Translations under genes and position numbers: made by a program
Notes under the pieces: generated by a model
What the model was told of the DNA's origin: nothing
Seen by the model: the letters and a program-made list of their open reading frames with translations, nothing else
The model's database searches: none
Shown: positions 1 through 7,840 of the stretch, one piece after another
How the letters are laid out: the number at the start of each line of letters is the position of its first letter
How positions within the stretch are numbered: the stretch's first letter is position 1
Source of the DNA: CAZBBB01 sp964490005
GTDB lineage: Bacteria > Planctomycetota > B15-G4
Assembly (NCBI GenBank): GCA_964490005.1
Contig: CAZBBB010000032.1
Location: forward strand, 1 to 29,603
Reading direction: 5' to 3'
Length of the DNA: 29,603 nt

Positions 1-381
1 CTCCAGGCGCTTCGAGTAGCCATAGTCGATCACGGTCGTGAAGTACTGGTCGTCCACGCCGTAGTAGCGGCCGGCCAGGAGCAGCTCTTCGGTGCGAATG
101 AGGCCCAGGCCGTCGAAGAGCTCGGCGCCGATGGCGTTGTCTCCTCCCTCGCCGCGGGTCAGGGTGAGCAGGCCGAGGCGGGCTCCGAGGCCTCGGCTGA
201 GGCGCGCCATCACGCCTCCGTGCTCGTCGTCGGGGTGAGCGGTCGTGTGCAGGACGCTCGCGGTGGTCCGGAGCTTCAGTAGTTTCTCGAAGGTCTCCGC
301 GGCGCCCGCGGCCTCGGTCGTGCCGCAACCCACGAGAGCGGCGGCCAGGGCCAGCAGGGCCTGGGTCTTCCCCTGTGTCAT
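1..381 (-). CDS. PIG-L (LmbE-like) family deacetylase, lipoprotein, N-terminal part only
   Basis: Reading the minus strand from the ATG at 381 gives 127 codons open to the window edge. Residues 1-19 are a short signal with lipobox LVGC (Cys19), so the product is probably a lipoprotein. Residues 48-53 read AHPDDE, the zinc-binding signature of the PIG-L/LmbE fold, whose known members remove N-acetyl groups from GlcNAc-type substrates. A Gly-rich stretch with GEGGDN follows, as is usual in the family. The long spacer between the lipobox and the motif resembles the large secreted PIG-L proteins of environmental bacteria; that comparison is from memory. The C-terminal part lies beyond base 1, so full length and extra domains are unknown. 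The substrate cannot be inferred. The gene diverges from the molybdoenzyme genes. Confidence 0.85.
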   Translation of the reverse strand, partial: MTQGKTQALLALAAALVGCGTTEAAGAAETFEKLLKLRTTASVLHTTAHPDDEHGGVMARLSRGLGARLGLLTLTRGEGGDNAIGAELFDGLGLIRTEELLLAGRYYGVDDQYFTTVIDYGYSKRLE

Positions 382-498
382 GCCTTCACTCGATAGAGCT
401 CACCCAGGCCCTCGCACCCAGAAGCGCAACCGGCTCGTCGGACCCCAGGCAGGTGCCGGGAGCCCGCGGCTGGGTGCGAACCCCAGCGCTCGCGCCGG

Positions 499-504
499 AT
501 TATG
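499..504 (-). promoter_or_regulatory. candidate -10 hexamer for the PIG-L gene
   Basis: On the minus strand this reads CATAAT, five of six matches to TATAAT, in otherwise very GC-rich DNA. It would put the transcript start near 492 and give a leader of roughly 110 nt to the ATG at 381. No good -35 hexamer is visible 16-18 nt upstream, so this is a weak prediction. Confidence 0.3.
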
Positions 505-547
505 GCACCGCGAACTGCGTCCGGAACGAGTACGAAAGGCAACGCCC

Positions 548-571
548 GACCGATCTCCGGACCGATCTCCG
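548..571. repeat. perfect tandem 12-mer, two copies
   Basis: GACCGATCTCCG occurs at 548-559 and again at 560-571 without mismatch. The pair lies 39 nt upstream of the putative -10 hexamer (611-616) of the ferredoxin-NrfD gene, between two divergent genes. It could be a tandem operator or a chance duplication. Confidence 0.6.
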
Positions 572-610
572 CCAACCGGCGTGGCGGGAGGCTCTCCTCG
601 CGTCCTCGTG

Positions 611-616
611 TACTAT
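611..616 (+). promoter_or_regulatory. candidate -10 hexamer with near-leaderless start
   Basis: TACTAT lies eight nt before the GTG start at 625, which is where transcription would begin. No Shine-Dalgarno sequence lies at the normal distance. A -35 box is not obvious. The same layout recurs at three other gene heads in this window. Confidence 0.45.
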
Positions 617-624
617 CCGGCTCG

Positions 625-2130
625 GTGAACTACGGCTTCCTCATCGACAACCGGCGCTGCATCGGCTGCCACGCCTGCTCGGTGGCCTGCAAGGTGGAGC
701 ACGAGGTGCCCCTCGGGGTCGCGCGCACCTGGGTGAAGTACATCGAGCGGGGCACCTTCCCGCAGACCCGCCGCCTGTTCCAGGTGACCCGCTGCAACCA
801 CTGCGCGGACGCGCCCTGTGTCGAGATCTGCCCGACCACCGCTCTCTACGCGCGCAAGGACGGCATCGTCGACTTCGACCCCCGGCGCTGCATCGGCTGC
901 AAGGCCTGCATGCAGGCCTGTCCCTACGACGCGCTCTACATCGACCCGGTGTCGCACACGGCCGCCAAGTGCAACTTCTGCAGCCATCGCGTCGACCTCG
1001 GGCTGCAGCCGGCCTGCGTCGTGGCCTGCCCCGAGCAGGCCATCGTGACCGGCGACCTGCACGATCCCGGCAGCTTCATCGCGCAGCTCGTCGCGAACGA
1101 GCCCGTGCAGGTGCGGCGCCCCGAGAAGGGCACCGCGCCGTCGCTGTACTACATCGACGGCGACCAGGCCGCGCTCGATCCGCTCGCCAGCACGCCGCCG
1201 AGCGGCGGCACCGCCGTCGACGTGCGCCCGCTCAAGGGACTCGGCGTCACGTCCTTCCTCGACGGCCAGGCCGGAACCGCGCAGCGCGTCTACGACGCTC
1301 CGAAGGCGGGCGTGCTGTGGGGCTGGCACGTCTCGGGCTACCTCTCGACCAAGGCGCTCGCCGCCGGGGCGCTGCTGCTTCCGCTGTTCGCGCTGACCGT
1401 GCTCGGGGCCGGCGTCCCGCGCGACGCGCTGCTCGCGTGCGGCCTGGTGTCGCTGCTCATGCAGGCGGCCACCGCCGCACTGCTCGTCGGCGACCTCGAG
1501 CGCCCCGACCGCTTCCTGTACGTGATCCTGCGCGGCAATCCGTCGAGCTGGCTCGTGCGGGGGGCCTGGATCCTGAGCGCCTTCGGGCTGGTCTCGTCCG
1601 CCTGGCTGGCGCTCCTCTGGTGGGGCGGCACGCCGGGGCTGGTCGACGCGCTGTCCTGGGCCGCCTGGCTGCTGGCCCTGCCGACCGCCGGATACACGGC
1701 CTTCCTGCTGGCGCAGGCCAAGGCGCGCGACCTGTGGCAGAGCCCGCTGGCGCTCGTGCACATGCTCGTGCACGCCGTGGTCGGAGGCGCCGCCGTGTGC
1801 CTGCTGCTCGACGCGCTCGTGGGGGGCCTCAGTCTCGGAGGCGGGTCGCTGCTCGCCCTGCAGCTCGGCGTCGCCGCCGACCTGGCGCTCGCCGCCGCGG
1901 AGATCGCCATGCCGCACGCGACGCGCGCGGCGGCCCTGGCCGCGCGCCGCCTGCATACCGGGCCGATGCGGGGCTTGTTCTGGGCGGGTTTCGCGGGCGC
2001 CGGGCTGGCCGCGATCCTCGCCGCCGCACTTCCGGGTCTGGGTGCGCTCGCCGCGTCGCTGGCCCTGGTCTCGCTCGTCGTCCGCAACGATCTCTGGGTG
2101 CGCGTCCCGCAGACGCTGCCCGTCAGCTAG
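625..2130 (+). CDS. Four-cluster ferredoxin fused to NrfD/PsrC-type quinone-interacting membrane anchor
   Basis: This 501-residue protein carries electrons between a molybdoenzyme and the quinone pool. The N-terminal domain has sixteen cysteines for four [4Fe-4S] clusters: C12/15/18/22, C57/60/65/69, C89/92/95/99 and C116/119/131/135. From about residue 230 follow about eight hydrophobic segments with the NrfD-like stretch DLERPDRFLYVILRGNPSSW. In most relatives (PsrB/PsrC, SoeB/SoeC) these domains are separate proteins, so this is a fusion. There is no signal peptide or twin-arginine motif, which places the ferredoxin domain in the cytoplasm. I chose the GTG at 625 because the family's N-terminus begins just before the first cluster motif and a -10-like TACTAT precedes it; the upstream in-frame ATG at 502 adds low-complexity sequence. 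The Mo subunit starts 10 nt after the stop. Confidence 0.87.
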   Translation: MNYGFLIDNRRCIGCHACSVACKVEHEVPLGVARTWVKYIERGTFPQTRRLFQVTRCNHCADAPCVEICPTTALYARKDGIVDFDPRRCIGCKACMQACPYDALYIDPVSHTAAKCNFCSHRVDLGLQPACVVACPEQAIVTGDLHDPGSFIAQLVANEPVQVRRPEKGTAPSLYYIDGDQAALDPLASTPPSGGTAVDVRPLKGLGVTSFLDGQAGTAQRVYDAPKAGVLWGWHVSGYLSTKALAAGALLLPLFALTVLGAGVPRDALLACGLVSLLMQAATAALLVGDLERPDRFLYVILRGNPSSWLVRGAWILSAFGLVSSAWLALLWWGGTPGLVDALSWAAWLLALPTAGYTAFLLAQAKARDLWQSPLALVHMLVHAVVGGAAVCLLLDALVGGLSLGGGSLLALQLGVAADLALAAAEIAMPHATRAAALAARRLHTGPMRGLFWAGFAGAGLAAILAAALPGLGALAASLALVSLVVRNDLWVRVPQTLPVS

Positions 2131-2140
2131 GAAACCCGCG

Positions 2141-4999
2141 ATGGCATCCCGCTCCTGGCTCGAGAGGCTCTCCGAGACGCTCGGACTGATCGAGACGCTC
2201 GGCCCCGGCGACGAGCCGCTGCCGCCGCTCGGCCCGCCCGGCGAACTGGCGAACTTCCCGCCCGAAGAACACTGGGACGACTGGACCGAGTACGAGGCCG
2301 GCGCCTGGCCGGCGCGGCGCAAGCGTCGCCGCATGCTCGTGCCGACGACCTGTTTCAACTGCGAGTCGGCCTGCGGCCTGCTCGGCGTCGTCGATCGCGA
2401 GACGCTGGAGATCCGCCGCTTCGAGGGCAACCCGCGCCACCCGGCCAGCCGCGGCCGCACCTGCGCCAAGGGGCCGGCGACGATCAACCAGGTGCACGAC
2501 GTCGACCGCATCCTGTACCCGCTGCGCCGGGTCGGCCGGCGCGGCGAAGGCCAGTGGGAGCGCACGAGCTGGGACACGGCGCTCAAGGAGATCGGCGGGC
2601 GCATCGCGACCGCGCTGCGCGAGGAGCGCCGCGACGAGATCGTCTATCACGTCGGACGGCCGGGTCACGAAGGGTACATGGACCGCGTGCTGAAGGCCTG
2701 GGGCGTCGACGGGCACAACAGTCACACGAACGTCTGCTCGGGCGCCGCGCGCCTCGGCTACACGCTCTGGCAGAAGCACGATCGGCCTTCGCCCGACTAC
2801 AGCAACGCGCGCTTCATCCTGCTCATCTCGGCGCACCTGGAGTCGGGTCACTACTTCAACCCGCACGCGCAGCGCATCGTCGAGGGCCTGCGTTCGGGCG
2901 CCGAGATGGCCGTCATGGACCCGCGCCTCTCGAACACGGCGAGCATGGCGACCTACTGGATGCCCACCGTGCCGGGCAGCGAGGCGGCCGTGCTGCTCGC
3001 GATGGCGCGCGTGCTCGTGGCCGAGGGACGCCACGACCGGCAGTTCGTGCGTCGCTGGGTCAACTGGCAGGCCTATCTGCGGGCCCGGCTCGGACGCGAA
3101 GCAGGCTTCGAGGAGTTCGACGCGCAGTTCCTGCGCGACTACGCCGAGTACACGCCGGAGTTCGCCGCCGCCGAGTCGGGCGTGCCGGCCGAGACGATCG
3201 TGAAGGTCGCGCGCCGCATCGGCGAGGCCGGCAGCCGCTTCGCCGCGCACACCTGGCGCGCCGCCGGCAGCGCGCATCTCGGCGGCTGGGCCGTGGCGCG
3301 CTGCCTGCACCTGCTGTCCGTGCTCACGGGCGCCGTCGGCACCAGAGGCGGCACCTCGCCCGCGGGCTGGAACAAGTTCGTGCCCTCGCTGATCCACGCT
3401 CCGCCCGCGCACCGGTTCTGGAACGAGCTGCACTTCCCGCGCGAGTGGCCGCTGTGCCACTACGAGATGAGCTTCCTGCTGCCGCACTTCCTGCGCGAAG
3501 GGCGCGGCCGCATCGACACCTACTTCACGCGCGTGTTCAACCCGGTCTGGACCTACCCCGACGGCTTCGCCTGGATCGAGGCGCTGGCCGACGAGAGCAA
3601 GATCGGCTGTCACGTCGCGCTCACGCCGACCTGGAACGAGACCGCCTACTGGGCCGACTGGGTGCTGCCGATGGGGCACGGCCCCGAACGCCACGACCTC
3701 AACAGCTACGAGACGCACGACGGCATGTGGATCGCCTTCCGGCAGCCCGTGCGGCGCGAGGCGCTACGGCGCCTCGGCCGGCCCGTGCGCCGCACCTGGG
3801 AGGCCAACCCCGGCGAGGTGTGGGAGGAGGACGAGTTCTGGATCGACCTCTCCTGGGCCATCGACCCGGACGGGGCGCTCGGCATCCGCAAGCACTTCGA
3901 GAGCGCGCGGCGGCCGGGCGAGGTCCTCGGCGTCGAGGAGTACTACGCCTACGTCTTCGAGCGCGTGCCGGGACTGCCGGAGGCCGCGCGCGCGGCCGGC
4001 CTCGATCCGCTCGGCTACATGCGCCGCTTCGGCGCCTTCACGGTGAAGAGCACGGCGCTCGGCCAGCACGAGGCGGCGCTCGGCGCCGAGCGGCTCGCCA
4101 CGGCACGGCGCGACGAGCAGGGCCGCTTCGTCGACGCGCAGGGCGCCACGCTGGGCATCGACGTGGACGGCACGGCGCGCGCCGGCTTTCCGACGCCGTC
4201 GGGACGTCTGGAGCTGTTCTCCGCGACGATGTCCGAGTGGGGCTGGCCCGAGTACGCGCTGCCGACCTACATCCGCAGCCACGTGCATCCGTCGCAGCTC
4301 GATGCCGCGCGCGGCGAGATGTGCCTGTTGCCGACGTTCCGTCTGCCGAACCTGATCCACTCGCGCTCGGGCAACGCCAAGTGGCTCGTCGAGATCAGCC
4401 ATCGCAACCCGGTCTGGCTGCACACGAGCGACGCCGCGCGCCTCGGCGTGTCGACCGGCGAACTCGTGAGGCTCGAGACCGAGATCGGGCACTTCGTCGA
4501 CCGCGTCTGGGTCACGGAGGCCGTGCGGCCGGGCGTCGTGTGCTGCAGCCATCACATCGGCCGCTGGCGGCGCCCGCAGGACCCGCAGGCCAATCGCTGG
4601 GTCATGAACACCGTCGCCATCGAGAGGCAGGGCAGCGTGTGGCGCATGCGCACGACGAGCGGTCCGGAGGCGAGCGCGAGCGCCGACGCGGACACGACGC
4701 GCATCTGGTGGCGAGACGGCGGCGTGCACCAGAACATCACGCACGCCGTGCATCCCGACCCGGTCTCCGGCATGCACTGCTGGCACCAGAAGGTGCGCGT
4801 GGTGCGCGCCGGCCCCGACGACCGCTACGGCGACGTCGTCGTCGACAGCGCCCGAAGCCAGGCCGTCTACGAACGCTGGAAGGCGCTCACGCGCCCGCAG
4901 GCCGGGCCGCCCGGGTTGCGCCGGCCGCTGTGGCTCAACCGCCCGCTGCGCCCGACGGACGAGGCCTACCGCCTGCCGCCCGCTCAGAGCACGCGGTAG
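2141..4999 (+). CDS. Molybdopterin oxidoreductase, Mo-bisPGD catalytic subunit, SoeA/PSRLC3-like
   Basis: This 952-residue protein belongs to the DMSO-reductase superfamily. Cysteines 71, 74, 78 and 108 (CFNCESACG ... GRTCAKG) bind the proximal [4Fe-4S] cluster. Cys199 in SHTNVCSGAAR sits where polysulfide, thiosulfate, tetrathionate and arsenate reductases have their Mo-ligand cysteine. The C-terminal HQNITHAVHPDPVSGMHCWH region resembles, from memory, SoeA and the Chlorobium PSRLC3 subunit, which act on sulfite. No Tat signal is present: the arginine run at 59-64 lacks a following hydrophobic stretch. A cytoplasmic active site is therefore expected, as in SoeABC. The gene follows the ferredoxin-NrfD gene by 10 nt in a two-gene operon. 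Membership of the superfamily is firm; the substrate (sulfite versus another sulfur or arsenic oxyanion) is a guess. Its last 16 nt overlap the convergent HEAT gene. Confidence 0.9.
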   Translation: MASRSWLERLSETLGLIETLGPGDEPLPPLGPPGELANFPPEEHWDDWTEYEAGAWPARRKRRRMLVPTTCFNCESACGLLGVVDRETLEIRRFEGNPRHPASRGRTCAKGPATINQVHDVDRILYPLRRVGRRGEGQWERTSWDTALKEIGGRIATALREERRDEIVYHVGRPGHEGYMDRVLKAWGVDGHNSHTNVCSGAARLGYTLWQKHDRPSPDYSNARFILLISAHLESGHYFNPHAQRIVEGLRSGAEMAVMDPRLSNTASMATYWMPTVPGSEAAVLLAMARVLVAEGRHDRQFVRRWVNWQAYLRARLGREAGFEEFDAQFLRDYAEYTPEFAAAESGVPAETIVKVARRIGEAGSRFAAHTWRAAGSAHLGGWAVARCLHLLSVLTGAVGTRGGTSPAGWNKFVPSLIHAPPAHRFWNELHFPREWPLCHYEMSFLLPHFLREGRGRIDTYFTRVFNPVWTYPDGFAWIEALADESKIGCHVALTPTWNETAYWADWVLPMGHGPERHDLNSYETHDGMWIAFRQPVRREALRRLGRPVRRTWEANPGEVWEEDEFWIDLSWAIDPDGALGIRKHFESARRPGEVLGVEEYYAYVFERVPGLPEAARAAGLDPLGYMRRFGAFTVKSTALGQHEAALGAERLATARRDEQGRFVDAQGATLGIDVDGTARAGFPTPSGRLELFSATMSEWGWPEYALPTYIRSHVHPSQLDAARGEMCLLPTFRLPNLIHSRSGNAKWLVEISHRNPVWLHTSDAARLGVSTGELVRLETEIGHFVDRVWVTEAVRPGVVCCSHHIGRWRRPQDPQANRWVMNTVAIERQGSVWRMRTTSGPEASASADADTTRIWWRDGGVHQNITHAVHPDPVSGMHCWHQKVRVVRAGPDDRYGDVVVDSARSQAVYERWKALTRPQAGPPGLRRPLWLNRPLRPTDEAYRLPPAQSTR

Positions 5000-6663
5000 A
5001 GCTCGAACAGGAAGCCCACGTCGTGCGACATCTCGGCGTGGCTCGAGAGGCGCCAAGCCGGAGAGAGCGAGCGCGGGTCGGTGAGTTCGGACAGAGCCTG
5101 CAGGGCGTAGGCGCGGACGTAGACGGGCTGGGTCTCGTCGCGGTGGATCGCCAGCAGCGGGGCGATCGCGCCCGCATCCCCGACCAGCCCCAGGCCGTGC
5201 AGCACGGCGGCCTTGGGGACGATGCGCGTCCAGCCGACGACGTCGGACGCGAGTTGCGCGAGGCGATCGCGTTCGCCGAGCAGCCCCAGGCCGAGGATCG
5301 CCGAGCGGATGAGTTCGACGTCCGACTCCTCGCGGGCGAACGCGTCGAGGCGGGCCGCCAGCATCCCCTGCGCGGGCTGCAGCAGGCCGAGCGCGAGGCA
5401 CAGGTAGCCGCGCAGCATCGGCGACTTCTGCTCCTCGAGCAGCGCCAGCAGCGGCTCGACGGCCTCCTGCGTCCCGAGCAGCCCCAGCGCCAGCGCGAAG
5501 GCGCCGCGCAGCGACTCCTCGTTGGAGCGCGCCAGCCCCTCGAGCAGCAGCGGCCCCGAGTCGGGATCGCCGTCGAGCGCCAGGGCCAGCGCCAGGTGCG
5601 GGCGGTACTCGTAGGTCGAAGCGGGCAGCGCGGCGCGCAGCCAGGCGCGCGACTCGGGCGTGCGCGCGTTGCCGATCGCGCGCACCAGGTTCACGCGTGT
5701 CGGCGCGTCGGCATCCCGCTCGTACTGGGCGATCAGGCGCTGCACGCTCGGCGGGTCGAGCGGGGCCGAGGTGCCCTCGAGGCCGGTCGCGACCGAGCGC
5801 CGCACCTGGTTGTCGGGATCGTCGAGCGCGGCGATCAGGAAGGGCACCGAGGCGGGGTCGCCGATGCGGCCGAGCGCGACCGCGACGAGCGCGCGCAACT
5901 GCGGCTCCTTCTCGTACAGCCAGGTCGGCTCCAGCGCGCGCAGGCGGTCTCCCAGCAGGCTCGAACCGCTCAGGCCGGCGGCGTAGACGATCGCCGCGCG
6001 CACCTGGTTGTTGGCCGCCTTGAGCGACTTCTCGTCGAGCGCCGCGGCGATCACGTCGATGGCCTCGGGGCTGCCGACCAGGCCCAGCGAGGCGATCGCG
6101 TAACTGCGCAGCTCCGCGCCGGCGTCCTCGTCGCGGAAGATGCGCGTCAGCGTCTCGGTCGCCTGCGGACTCTCGCTGAAGCCCAAGGCCAGGATCGCCT
6201 GCGTGCGCACGAACAGGTCGGGGTCGTCCTCGACCACCAGTTCGATGTAGGGGACGGCGTCCGAGCGCCGCAGCCGTCCGAGCCCCAGCACGGCCGCCGC
6301 GCGCACGTCGCGCGAGTTGAACTCGCGCCGGATGCCCGAGACGACCGGCCCCACGCGCCGCACCGCCTCGACGAGCGCCGGGAGCACCGTGCTGCCGCGG
6401 TCGTCGTCGCTCACGCTGCGCCAGGGCGAGCCACCCGCCGTGAAGGCCCGCAGCGGGGCCCGCTGCCGCAGGGCCAGCAGCGGCTCGTGATTGAAGTCGA
6501 ACCACCATTCCCAGCGGCTGGCGGCGTAGGGCAGCGTCGGCCCCAGCCCGGGCTGCGCGACCAGGCCGTCGGTGGGGGCCGGCGCCCCCGGGTCGGGCGC
6601 CGGCGGGAGATACTGGCCGCCGTGCAGGCAGGCCAGCAGGAGGGCGGAGAACAGGACATTCAT
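4984..6663 (-). CDS. Secreted HEAT-repeat protein
   Basis: This 559-residue product starts at ATG 6663, seven nt after a GAGGG Shine-Dalgarno (6671-6675). An upstream in-frame ATG at 6759 would add sequence lying in the divergent gene and is rejected. Residues 1-12 are a short hydrophobic leader ending LLAC, so it could be exported by a signal or lipoprotein route, although the n-region lacks positive charge. From about residue 110 to the end, units of roughly 30-35 residues carry the HEAT/PBS-lyase pattern (VRAAAVLGLGRL, RTQAILALGF, LRSYAIASLGL, LRALVAVALGRI, RSAILGLGLLG). These form alpha-solenoid scaffolds that bind proteins; no enzymatic motif is seen. It overlaps the molybdoenzyme gene by 16 nt tail-to-tail and is divergent from the SH3-like gene. 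Confidence 0.85.
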   Translation of the reverse strand: MNVLFSALLLACLHGGQYLPPAPDPGAPAPTDGLVAQPGLGPTLPYAASRWEWWFDFNHEPLLALRQRAPLRAFTAGGSPWRSVSDDDRGSTVLPALVEAVRRVGPVVSGIRREFNSRDVRAAAVLGLGRLRRSDAVPYIELVVEDDPDLFVRTQAILALGFSESPQATETLTRIFRDEDAGAELRSYAIASLGLVGSPEAIDVIAAALDEKSLKAANNQVRAAIVYAAGLSGSSLLGDRLRALEPTWLYEKEPQLRALVAVALGRIGDPASVPFLIAALDDPDNQVRRSVATGLEGTSAPLDPPSVQRLIAQYERDADAPTRVNLVRAIGNARTPESRAWLRAALPASTYEYRPHLALALALDGDPDSGPLLLEGLARSNEESLRGAFALALGLLGTQEAVEPLLALLEEQKSPMLRGYLCLALGLLQPAQGMLAARLDAFAREESDVELIRSAILGLGLLGERDRLAQLASDVVGWTRIVPKAAVLHGLGLVGDAGAIAPLLAIHRDETQPVYVRAYALQALSELTDPRSLSPAWRLSSHAEMSHDVGFLFELYRVL

Positions 6664-6703
6664 GATCGCGCCCTCATCGGCTGGAATGCGCTTTCGGCTG
6701 CGG

Positions 6704-6709
6704 TAGGAT
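6704..6709 (+). promoter_or_regulatory. candidate -10 hexamer with near-leaderless start
   Basis: TAGGAT ends seven nt before the ATG at 6717, predicting a transcript that starts at or just before the start codon. CTGGAA at 6681-6686, 17 nt upstream, matches the -35 consensus at three of six positions. No Shine-Dalgarno sequence is present. Confidence 0.45.
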
Positions 6710-6716
6710 CGACCGC

Positions 6717-7823
6717 ATGAACGCCATGATCCTGCTCCTCGCGCTGTCCGTTCAACCATCGTTCCTGTTCCAGGACGTCGTCGCGCCCCGGCCCGGCACC
6801 GCCTTCGCGCTGCCGGCGAACGGCACGATCCTCCGCACCGACGCCGGCGGCGACTTCCCCTCGCCGCTCTCGCTCGACGGCCGCACCGTCGTGCGCCTCG
6901 GCTCCGAGCGCGGAACGTTCCGCGAGGTCTTCCTCGCGCAGGGTTTCGAGGTCTACATGCACTCCGACTTCCTCGACCTGACGCCGTCGGAGGCGCAGGC
7001 CGTCGTGCGGGGCGACCGCGTGAACATGCGCCTGCTGCCTTCGGCGGAGGGTCTGATGCCGATCGGCCAGCTGGGTGCGGGGACGGGCCCGCTCGTCGTC
7101 ACCGGGCGCAACGGCGACTGGGTGCGCCTGATCGCGCCGATCGAGGTGCCGCTCTACGCGCTCGGCACCGACGTGCAGGCGGCCGAGGGCGATGCGCACG
7201 CCGAGGCCTGGAGCGCGCTGTACGCGCAGCGCGAGCAGCGCCGACTGCGCGAGCGCGAGGCGTGGCGCCATCAGGACCCGACCTGGCAGCAGGAGACGAA
7301 GACGCACGAGCGGCTCGAGGCGCTCGGCGCGCAGTCCGTCGATGCGCTCGACGCGGCGGCGCTGCTGGCGCGCCGCGCCGAACTGCAGGGCATCGCCACC
7401 GACGCCGCCTGGCCCGAGTCGCGCGAGCTGGCGCAGCGCCTGCTGGCCGGCCAGGACGAGGCCGTCGCGCTGCGCGCCACGGCGGCGGCCGCCACCGAGC
7501 AGGTCAAGCAGCGGCAGGCGATCGACGAGGCCGTCTTGCGCCGCGAGGCGCGCACCCTGGCGTTGGGGCTGCGCTTCACCGGACGTGGCGAGCCCGCGCA
7601 GGTCCACGGCTCGGTGCACCGCGAGGGGTTGGAGGACGCTCCCTACTACACCGTCCACGGCCGCAAGGGCGAGCTGCTCAAGCTCACGGCGCCGCCCGGC
7701 GTCGCGACCTTCGAGGCCCTCGTGGGCCGCGAAGTCACGCTCGACGGTCGGCGGCTGTTCCTGTTCACGGTCGACGGCCCGGTGCTGGTCGTCGAGAAGG
7801 TCGTCGTCCACCCGGCGCGCTGA
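6717..7823 (+). CDS. Secreted SH3-like and coiled-coil protein of unknown function
   Basis: 368 residues. Residues 1-18 form a hydrophobic leader (MNAMILLLALSV), so export is likely. Residues about 30-90 and 95-142 look like two SH3-type beta barrels. The second has the classic bacterial SH3 layout (VNMRLLPS ... GQLGAG ... NGDWVRLIAP). Residues about 160-275 are charged, Ala/Glu/Arg-rich helix, probably a coiled coil. The last 80 residues form a beta-rich domain with VGREVTLDGRRLFLF. Bacterial SH3 domains often bind cell-wall peptides, but nothing here proves that. A second ATG lies at 6726; the first is preferred because of the preceding -10-like element. The gene is divergent from the HEAT gene (53-nt gap) and convergent with tgt. 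Confidence 0.75.
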   Translation: MNAMILLLALSVQPSFLFQDVVAPRPGTAFALPANGTILRTDAGGDFPSPLSLDGRTVVRLGSERGTFREVFLAQGFEVYMHSDFLDLTPSEAQAVVRGDRVNMRLLPSAEGLMPIGQLGAGTGPLVVTGRNGDWVRLIAPIEVPLYALGTDVQAAEGDAHAEAWSALYAQREQRRLREREAWRHQDPTWQQETKTHERLEALGAQSVDALDAAALLARRAELQGIATDAAWPESRELAQRLLAGQDEAVALRATAAAATEQVKQRQAIDEAVLRREARTLALGLRFTGRGEPAQVHGSVHREGLEDAPYYTVHGRKGELLKLTAPPGVATFEALVGREVTLDGRRLFLFTVDGPVLVVEKVVVHPAR

Positions 7824-7840
7824 GCCGCGCAGCGGGCTCA
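7821..7840. terminator. shared hairpin formed by two opposing stop codons
   Basis: TGAGCC (7821-7826) and GGCTCA (7835-7840) are exact inverted repeats around an 8-nt loop. The outer bases of each arm are the TGA stop codon of the SH3-like gene and, on the other strand, of tgt. There is no T-run on either side, so a classical intrinsic terminator is uncertain, but the hairpin is the only structure between these convergent genes. Confidence 0.4.

Noticed and set aside
502..624. Upstream ATG extending the ferredoxin-NrfD protein by 41 residues
   Set aside because: The extra residues are Arg/Ser-rich without family likeness and include the 12-mer repeat and the likely promoter.
2554..6720. A 1388-codon open frame running through the molybdoenzyme and HEAT genes
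   Set aside because: Its translation is low-complexity Arg/Ala/Gly and crosses two well-supported genes in other frames.
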